From assembly GCA_903929895.1 (NCBI GenBank), contig CAIYWM010000862.1, positions 1 to 10,689 of the forward strand: a stretch of 10,689 nt of DNA. Reading direction: 5' to 3'. This document shows, piece after piece, positions 6,632 through 10,689 of this stretch; the first letter of the stretch is position 1, and each line of letters opens with the position of its first letter. This DNA comes from an uncultured Alphaproteobacteria bacterium. GTDB taxonomy: Bacteria > Pseudomonadota > Alphaproteobacteria > Reyranellales > Reyranellaceae. The translations under genes were made by a program, and so were the position numbers. The notes below the pieces were generated by a model that searched no databases, had not been told where the DNA came from, and saw only the letters and a program-made list of their open reading frames with translations.

Positions 6632-7681
6632 CTAGGCCCCAACGTCCGCACCGACGGCGTCCGCGACCGACGCGAAGCCGTCACGGGCCAGCAAGGCTGC
6701 CAGTTCGTCCTTGATTCGGCGGATGAGCGGCGGCCCTTCATAGACCATCGCTGAATACAGTTGCACGAGCGTGGCACCCGCGCGGATCTTGGCATAGGCG
6801 TCGGCCCCCGAACCGACCCCACCACAACCGATCAGCGGGAACTGCCGCTCGACGCGCCGGGCGGTCTTGCGCAGCACCTCGGTCGACAGCGCCGTGAGCG
6901 GGCCCCCCGACAGGCCGCCGGTCTCACCGCGCCGCTCGGACCGAAGCGAGGGCGGGCGGGAGAGGGTGGTGTTGCCGATGATGATGCCGTCCAGGCTGAG
7001 GTCGCGGCAGACGAAGACGATGTCGTCGAGATCCTCGTCCGTCGCATCCGGCGCGATTTTGACCACCAGCGGCACCGGTTTGGCGGCAATCGCGTCCTGC
7101 ACGCGCTTCAGCAGGCTTGCGAGCTCGGTCCGGCCCTGCAGGTTGCGCAGGCCCGGCGTATTGGGCGAGGAGACGTTGCAGACGAGGTAATCGGCATAGG
7201 GTGCCAGCGCCACGCAGCCCGTCACGTAGTCGGCGGCGCGGTCGGTGCTGTCCTTGTTGGCGCCGATATTGACTCCGACGAAGCCGCGGCGCGGCCGTGC
7301 GGCCAGCCGGGCGCGGGCGGCGTCCAGCCCGTGCCCGGGAAAGCCCATGCGGTTGATGACGCCGCGATCCTGCGGCAGCCGGAACAGGCGGGGACGCGGA
7401 TTGCCCTCCTGCGGCCGCGGTGTGACGCTGCCGATCTCCACCAGCCCGAAGCCTTGGGCCAGCATGGCGTCGGCCACCTCGGCGTTCTTGTCGAAACCGG
7501 CTGCAAGGCCGATCGGGTTGGGCAGCGAACGGCCCCACACCCTGGTTGCCAGCGAGGTGGCATCGGCGCGCCGGTCGCCCGGCAAGAGGCCTGTCTTCAG
7601 CGCACGAATCGCGAGGCCATGGGCGGCCTCCGCATCGAGGCGGGAGAGGGCGAGATCGAGGAGGGAATACCAGACGGCCAT
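6632..7681 (-). CDS. pyrD: Dihydroorotate dehydrogenase (quinone), class 2
   Basis: A 349-residue class 2 PyrD that oxidises dihydroorotate to orotate in pyrimidine synthesis, passing electrons through FMN to membrane quinone. The N-terminal helical membrane-associating region (about 1-40, starting MAVWYSLLDLALSRLDAEAA) marks class 2. Core motifs follow in order: GLAAGFDKNAE (58-68), GSVTPRPQEGNPRPR (84-98), INRMGFPGHG (109-118), VGVNIGANKDS (135-145), NVSSPNTPGLRNLQ (169-182, catalytic base probably Ser172), KIAPDATDED, IIIGNTT, and the FMN phosphate-binding GGVGSG and LVQLYSAMVYEGP near the C-terminus. Length and residues are typical. The ATG lacks an obvious Shine-Dalgarno sequence, but the N-terminus aligns with the family. 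It lies 53 bases after the small exported-protein gene, with which it may be co-transcribed, and 80 bases before the transporter gene. Confidence 0.97.
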   Translation of the reverse strand: MAVWYSLLDLALSRLDAEAAHGLAIRALKTGLLPGDRRADATSLATRVWGRSLPNPIGLAAGFDKNAEVADAMLAQGFGLVEIGSVTPRPQEGNPRPRLFRLPQDRGVINRMGFPGHGLDAARARLAARPRRGFVGVNIGANKDSTDRAADYVTGCVALAPYADYLVCNVSSPNTPGLRNLQGRTELASLLKRVQDAIAAKPVPLVVKIAPDATDEDLDDIVFVCRDLSLDGIIIGNTTLSRPPSLRSERRGETGGLSGGPLTALSTEVLRKTARRVERQFPLIGCGGVGSGADAYAKIRAGATLVQLYSAMVYEGPPLIRRIKDELAALLARDGFASVADAVGADVGA

Positions 7682-7734
7682 TGTCGTCTGGTTAGCAGAA
7701 GTTCCCTGTGGAGCGCTTGGGGCGCCCGGGACCG

Positions 7735-8304
7735 CTAGAAGCGGCCCATGCCGCCGCCCTGGTTGGGGCGAAGGGACGGTGAGTCGGAGAAAACGACCAT
7801 GAAAAGTTCACGGAAGAGTTCGGCGATTCGCGGATCGTTCGGGCCGGACGCGGACGTCCAGGCGGTCGTCTCGGACATCGTCATGTCGTTGCGGCAGTAG
7901 ATGGCATAGACGTTGAAGACGCCGGGCTTGCCGGGCTTGAAGCGCACCGTGTCCTTGCAGACCGAGTCGCTGTTGAGATCGTTCGCCGGGTCGAAGACCA
8001 GCATGAGACGATAGTCGGGTCGCGGCTTTTCCGCCGGCGTCTCGTAGGTGAAGGTCAGCCGAGGCATGGGCTTGGCCGCCTGCATCATCGGCAGCAGGTC
8101 ACGCGCCACAACCGCCGGATCGGTGCCGGGGAAGGGATTGCCATGAATCACGACCTGGAAATTCTTGCCGTCGGTGGCGGCGAAGAATTCGCGGTAGTCG
8201 TACTGTACCGCGTAGTAGGTGCCGCCGATGGTAGCCGCGTAGACGGCGGCGGGAAGGGCGGCGACCGCCAGCAGCGCGGCGGCGATCTTGGTCTTGAAGC
8301 GCAT
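7735..8304 (-). CDS. Small exported protein of unknown function
   Basis: A 189-residue protein that I do not recognise beyond 'conserved exported protein'. Residues 1-23 form a clear Sec signal peptide: basic MRFKTK, a hydrophobic AAALLAVAALPAAV stretch, then AVYA with cleavage likely before ATIGG. There is no lipobox cysteine and no later membrane segment, so it should be periplasmic. The mature part holds two cysteines (Cys116 in SDSVCKD, Cys137 in IYCRND) that could form a disulfide, a VIHGNPFPG segment (52-60), a DYRLMLVFDP strand (97-106) and a glycine-rich tail (QGGGMGRF). The ATG is supported by GGAGGAG eight bases upstream. The pairing with pyrD may be positional only. No catalytic motif is visible. 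Confidence 0.85.
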   Translation of the reverse strand: MRFKTKIAAALLAVAALPAAVYAATIGGTYYAVQYDYREFFAATDGKNFQVVIHGNPFPGTDPAVVARDLLPMMQAAKPMPRLTFTYETPAEKPRPDYRLMLVFDPANDLNSDSVCKDTVRFKPGKPGVFNVYAIYCRNDMTMSETTAWTSASGPNDPRIAELFRELFMVVFSDSPSLRPNQGGGMGRF

Positions 8305-8312
8305 TGGGCAAA

Positions 8313-8319
8313 CTCCTCC
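8313..8319 (-). promoter_or_regulatory. Strong Shine-Dalgarno site of the exported-protein gene
   Basis: On the minus strand GGAGGAG lies eight bases before the ATG at 8304. It is one of the best ribosome-binding sites in the window and fixes the start of an otherwise unrecognised gene. Confidence 0.7.
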
Positions 8320-8334
8320 GCGAATTATCCGCCT

Positions 8335-8340
8335 ACTATA
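8335..8340 (-). promoter_or_regulatory. Possible -10 element for the exported-protein (and pyrD) transcript
   Basis: On the minus strand TATAGT matches five of six bases of the sigma-70 -10 consensus and would give a short leader of about 25 bases before the ATG at 8304. No convincing -35 hexamer is found 16-18 bases upstream, so this is only a candidate. Confidence 0.25.
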
Positions 8341-8407
8341 CGCCCGGGACCCAGCTCCGGGGATGTCACATTTCTGCGCGCGACCGGCAATTCCGCGGCG
8401 ACCAGCC

Positions 8408-10417
8408 TCAGACGTCGAGATCGCGCGCGAACTTGGCGTTCTCCTGGATGAAGGCGTAGCGCTTCTCAGGCTTGCGGCCCATCAGGTCCTCGACGAGGGT
8501 GCGGGTCCGCATGTCCTCGACGCGAGATTCCGGCTCGGTGCCCGTGATCAACGGCACGTCGACCTTCAGAAGCACGCGTTTGGCCGGATCCATGGTGGTT
8601 TCCCGCAGATGCACCGACTGCATCTCGCCCAGGCCTTTGAAGCGGGTGATGTCGGCCTTGCCGTTGAACACCGTCCGGATCAGCTCGTCCTTCTGGGCGT
8701 CGTCCTGGGCATATTCGGTGCGGCCGCCCTTGCTGATGCGAAACAGCGGCGGCTGGGCCAGGAACAGGTGGCCGTTCTCGATCAGCTTCGGCATCTCGCG
8801 ATAGAAGAACGTCATCAGCAGCGAGGCGATGTGTGCGCCATCGACGTCGGCGTCGGTCATGATGATGACGCGCTCGTAGCGCAGGCGGTCGTCGTTGTAG
8901 TGGGCGCCGGCGCCGCAGCCCAGTGCCTGGATGAGGTCCTGGATCTCCTGGTTCTCGCGCATCTTCTCGGACGTGGCGCTGGCCACGTTCAGGATCTTGC
9001 CGCGCAGCGGCAGGATGGCCTGGGTCTCGCGATTGCGCGCGGCCTTGGCCGAGCCGCCGGCCGAATCGCCCTCGACCAGGAAGATCTCCGTGCCGGTCGA
9101 CGAGGAACTCGAACAGTCGGCGAGCTTGCCCGGCAGGCGCAGCTTGCGCGTCGCGGTCTTGCGCTGCTGTTCGCGGTCCTGCCGACGCCGCAGCCGCTCC
9201 TCGGCCTTGGCGACGACATGCTCCAGCAGGACATTGCCGGCTTCCTTGTCGCCGATCAGCCAGTGCTCGAAATTGTCGCCGACGATCGTCTCGACGATCT
9301 TGGTCGCCTCGACGCTGACCAGCTTTTCCTTCGTCTGGCCCTGGAACTGGGGTTGCTCGATAAAGACCGAGACGAGGGCGGCGGAGCCGTCGATCACGTC
9401 GTCGGCGGTGATGACCGAGCCCTTGCGGTTGCCGGAGAGCTCGGCATAGCGCTTGAGGCCGCGCACCAGGGCGCTGCGGAAGCCGGATTCGTGGGTGCCG
9501 CCCTCGGCAGTCGGCACGGTGTTGCAGTAGGAGCGGACGAAGCCTTCCTCGTCGTTCGGCCACCACACGGCCCACTCGACCTTGCCATTGCTCTCGCTCT
9601 TGGCCTCGCCGGCGAAGGGCTGCGGCACGACCGTCGGCCGCTGGCCGATCTCGGACGTGATGTAGTCCTTCAGGCCGTTGGGGAAGTGGAACGACTCCTC
9701 TTCAGGAATTCCGCTGTTCTTGAGCAGGGACTTGTCGCACTTCCAGCGGATCTCGACGCCGCGGAACAGGTAGGCCTTGGAGCGCACCATCCGGTAGAGG
9801 CGCTCGGGAACGAACTGCTGCTTGCCGAAGATCTCGGGATCGGGATGGAAGGTGACGATCGTGCCGCGACGGTTGGGCGCGGGGCCGGCCGGCTTCAGCT
9901 TCGAGACCGGAAGGCCGCGCGAGAAGCTTTGCGTCCATGCCTGGCGGTCGCGGGCAACCTCCACGACGAGATCGTCCGAGAGCGCGTTCACGACCGACGC
10001 GCCGACGCCATGCAGGCCGCCCGAGGTGGCGTAGACCTTGCTGTTGAACTTGCCGCCCGCATGCAGGGTGGTGAGGATCACCTCCAGCGCCGACTTGTTC
10101 TTGAACTTCGGGTGCGGATCGACCGGCATGCCGCGGCCATTGTCGCGCACCGCGACGTAGTTGCCCGGCAACATCTCGAGCCAGATCGTGTCGGCATGGC
10201 CGGCGACGGCCTCGTCCATCGAATTGTCGAGGATCTCGGCCACGAGATGATGCATGGCCCGTTCATCGGTGCCGCCGATATACATGCCGGGGCGCTTGCG
10301 GACGGGCTCCAGCCCCTCCAGCACCTCGATATCACTCGCAGTGTAGGAATTTTCCTTTGGCCCCGCGGCACGCTTGCCGCCGCCAGACCGATCGAAGAGA
10401 TCGCCGTTTCGTGCCAT
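8408..10417 (-). CDS. parE: DNA topoisomerase IV subunit B
   Basis: A 669-residue type IIA topoisomerase ATPase subunit that, with ParC, separates linked daughter chromosomes. GHKL ATPase motifs: EILDNSMDEA (61-70, catalytic Glu61, Asn65), RDNGRGMPVD (91-100) and GGLHGVGASVVNAL (133-146). The ATP-sensing QTKEKL is at 361-366. The TOPRIM domain has EGDSAGGSAK (449-458) and DADVDGAHI (522-530), with Glu449, Asp522 and Asp524 as metal ligands. QPPLFRI and FKGLGEM (593-599) follow. The C-terminal FIQENAKFARDLDV and the N-terminal NGDLFDR favour ParE over GyrB. The reading frame is open to 10600, but the extra 61 residues are unlike ParE and would overlap the divergent thioesterase gene, so the ATG at 10417 is chosen; its ribosome-binding site is weak (AGAAGCAGG). 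No frameshift or unusual quinolone-region change is obvious. Confidence 0.95.
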   Translation of the reverse strand: MARNGDLFDRSGGGKRAAGPKENSYTASDIEVLEGLEPVRKRPGMYIGGTDERAMHHLVAEILDNSMDEAVAGHADTIWLEMLPGNYVAVRDNGRGMPVDPHPKFKNKSALEVILTTLHAGGKFNSKVYATSGGLHGVGASVVNALSDDLVVEVARDRQAWTQSFSRGLPVSKLKPAGPAPNRRGTIVTFHPDPEIFGKQQFVPERLYRMVRSKAYLFRGVEIRWKCDKSLLKNSGIPEEESFHFPNGLKDYITSEIGQRPTVVPQPFAGEAKSESNGKVEWAVWWPNDEEGFVRSYCNTVPTAEGGTHESGFRSALVRGLKRYAELSGNRKGSVITADDVIDGSAALVSVFIEQPQFQGQTKEKLVSVEATKIVETIVGDNFEHWLIGDKEAGNVLLEHVVAKAEERLRRRQDREQQRKTATRKLRLPGKLADCSSSSSTGTEIFLVEGDSAGGSAKAARNRETQAILPLRGKILNVASATSEKMRENQEIQDLIQALGCGAGAHYNDDRLRYERVIIMTDADVDGAHIASLLMTFFYREMPKLIENGHLFLAQPPLFRISKGGRTEYAQDDAQKDELIRTVFNGKADITRFKGLGEMQSVHLRETTMDPAKRVLLKVDVPLITGTEPESRVEDMRTRTLVEDLMGRKPEKRYAFIQENAKFARDLDV

Positions 10418-10526
10418 GCCTGCTTCTTGTCTTTCCGCGGCCGCGCGAGGGGATCGCTGGGTGGCCGGTCCGGCATGGGTATGGTAGCAAAACCGCTTGA
10501 AAGCAACCATATCCGGTGAGGAATTG
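10418..10526. promoter_or_regulatory. Divergent promoter region between parE and the thioesterase gene
   Basis: These 109 bases lie between two genes transcribed away from each other and must hold the promoter of at least one, and probably both. The AT-richer core (about 10478-10514) is the likely site. No hexamer pair close to sigma-70 consensus could be fixed on either strand; TATGGT at 10480-10485 (+) is the nearest to a -10 for the thioesterase gene but has no matching -35. A GC-rich palindrome, CGCGGCCGCG, sits near the parE side. Confidence 0.45.
10515..10522 (+). promoter_or_regulatory. Shine-Dalgarno site of the thioesterase gene
   Basis: GGTGAGGA ends four bases before the ATG at 10527 and supports that start for a gene that is cut by the window edge. 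Confidence 0.65.
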
Positions 10527-10689
10527 ATGTCCGAAAGTCGCCGTGATCCGATCGTAAGGACCGTTCCGCAGCCCGCCGACATGAACGGAAATGGCGACAT
10601 TTTCGGCGGCTGGGTGCTGAGCCAGATGGATATCGCGGGCGGCTCGCTCGCGGCCCGGGTGGCGAAGGGGCGGGTGGCGACGGTCGCCA
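10527..10689 (+). CDS. yciA: Acyl-CoA thioesterase, YciA type (5' part only)
   Basis: The first 54 codons of a hotdog-fold acyl-CoA thioesterase; the rest lies beyond the right edge. After a short lead (MSESRRDPIVRTVPQPADMN) comes NGNGDIFGGWVLSQMDIAGG (20-39), which closely matches the YciA signature NANGDIFGGW..SQMDI, containing the aspartate of the active-site helix (probably Asp35). GRVATVA (48-54) matches the following strand. YciA hydrolyses a broad range of short- to long-chain acyl-CoAs to acid and CoA in the cytosol. Normal length would be about 130-140 residues. It is divergent from parE, with 109 bases between the two starts. Although it is a CoA enzyme, it lies on the other strand and far from the CoA operon, so a link is not implied. 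Confidence 0.88.
   Translation, partial: MSESRRDPIVRTVPQPADMNGNGDIFGGWVLSQMDIAGGSLAARVAKGRVATVA

Noticed and set aside
8343..8361. CCCGG/CCGGG hairpin as a terminator after parE
   Set aside because: The stem is only five pairs with a nine-base loop, no T-run follows in either direction, and such stems are expected by chance in this GC-rich sequence.
8288..10519. A 743-codon open frame on the + strand, antisense to almost all of parE
   Set aside because: Its frame mirrors the third-position GC bias of parE, its translation is low-complexity with no recognisable domain, and parE on the other strand has every expected motif. Several other long antisense frames in the window (for example 2445-3782 and 4664-5665) have the same explanation.
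10418..10600. A 61-residue N-terminal extension of ParE
   Set aside because: The frame is open, but the extension does not resemble ParE N-termini and would overlap the start and ribosome-binding site of the divergent thioesterase gene.

Overview
The window looks like ordinary chromosomal sequence from a high-GC (roughly mid-60s percent by eye) Alphaproteobacterium. This rests on the strong GC bias at third codon positions, the type of ParE present, the membrane-linked class 2 dihydroorotate dehydrogenase, and a gene cluster rich in CaiB/BaiF, PhyH and thiolase-like families. Such clusters are common in Rhodospirillales- and Reyranella-like genomes, but the genus cannot be fixed from the sequence alone. 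Nine genes fill the window, and no gene-free stretch exceeds about 135 bases. I see no tRNA, rRNA, CRISPR array, insertion sequence, integrase, phage gene or toxin-antitoxin gene.

Left edge: a small three-histidine cupin related to cysteine dioxygenase (+ strand) converges on the last gene of a long minus-strand operon. The 135-base gap between their 3' ends holds a palindromic interspersed repeat.

Centre (658-6551, minus strand): five tightly packed genes, with junctions of 4, -4, 12 and -4 bases, form one operon. In transcription order they are an EamA/DMT-type transporter, a CaiB/BaiF CoA-transferase, a thiolase-like protein of the SCP2/TLP1 kind without the usual catalytic cysteines, a PhyH-family Fe(II)/2-oxoglutarate dioxygenase, and an aldehyde dehydrogenase resembling coniferyl aldehyde dehydrogenase. 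The set suggests uptake or export of a small acid, its handling as a CoA thioester, hydroxylation, and oxidation of a resulting aldehyde. The substrate is unknown. The same superfamilies (PhyH, aldehyde dehydrogenase, AMACR/CaiB, SCPx thiolase) take part in peroxisomal phytanate breakdown, which is the most interesting comparison here, although no lyase or acyl-CoA ligase is present in the window.

Right part: housekeeping genes. pyrD (pyrimidine synthesis) and a small exported protein of unknown function lie upstream of the operon on the same strand. Next comes parE (topoisomerase IV subunit B, minus strand), divergent from a yciA-type acyl-CoA thioesterase that runs off the right edge.

I found no convincing novel defence or mobile system. 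The points worth a second look are the CoA/PhyH operon, the active-site losses in the thiolase-like protein, a hairpin that would hide the ribosome-binding site of the operon's first gene, the palindromic repeat, and two unassigned small proteins.
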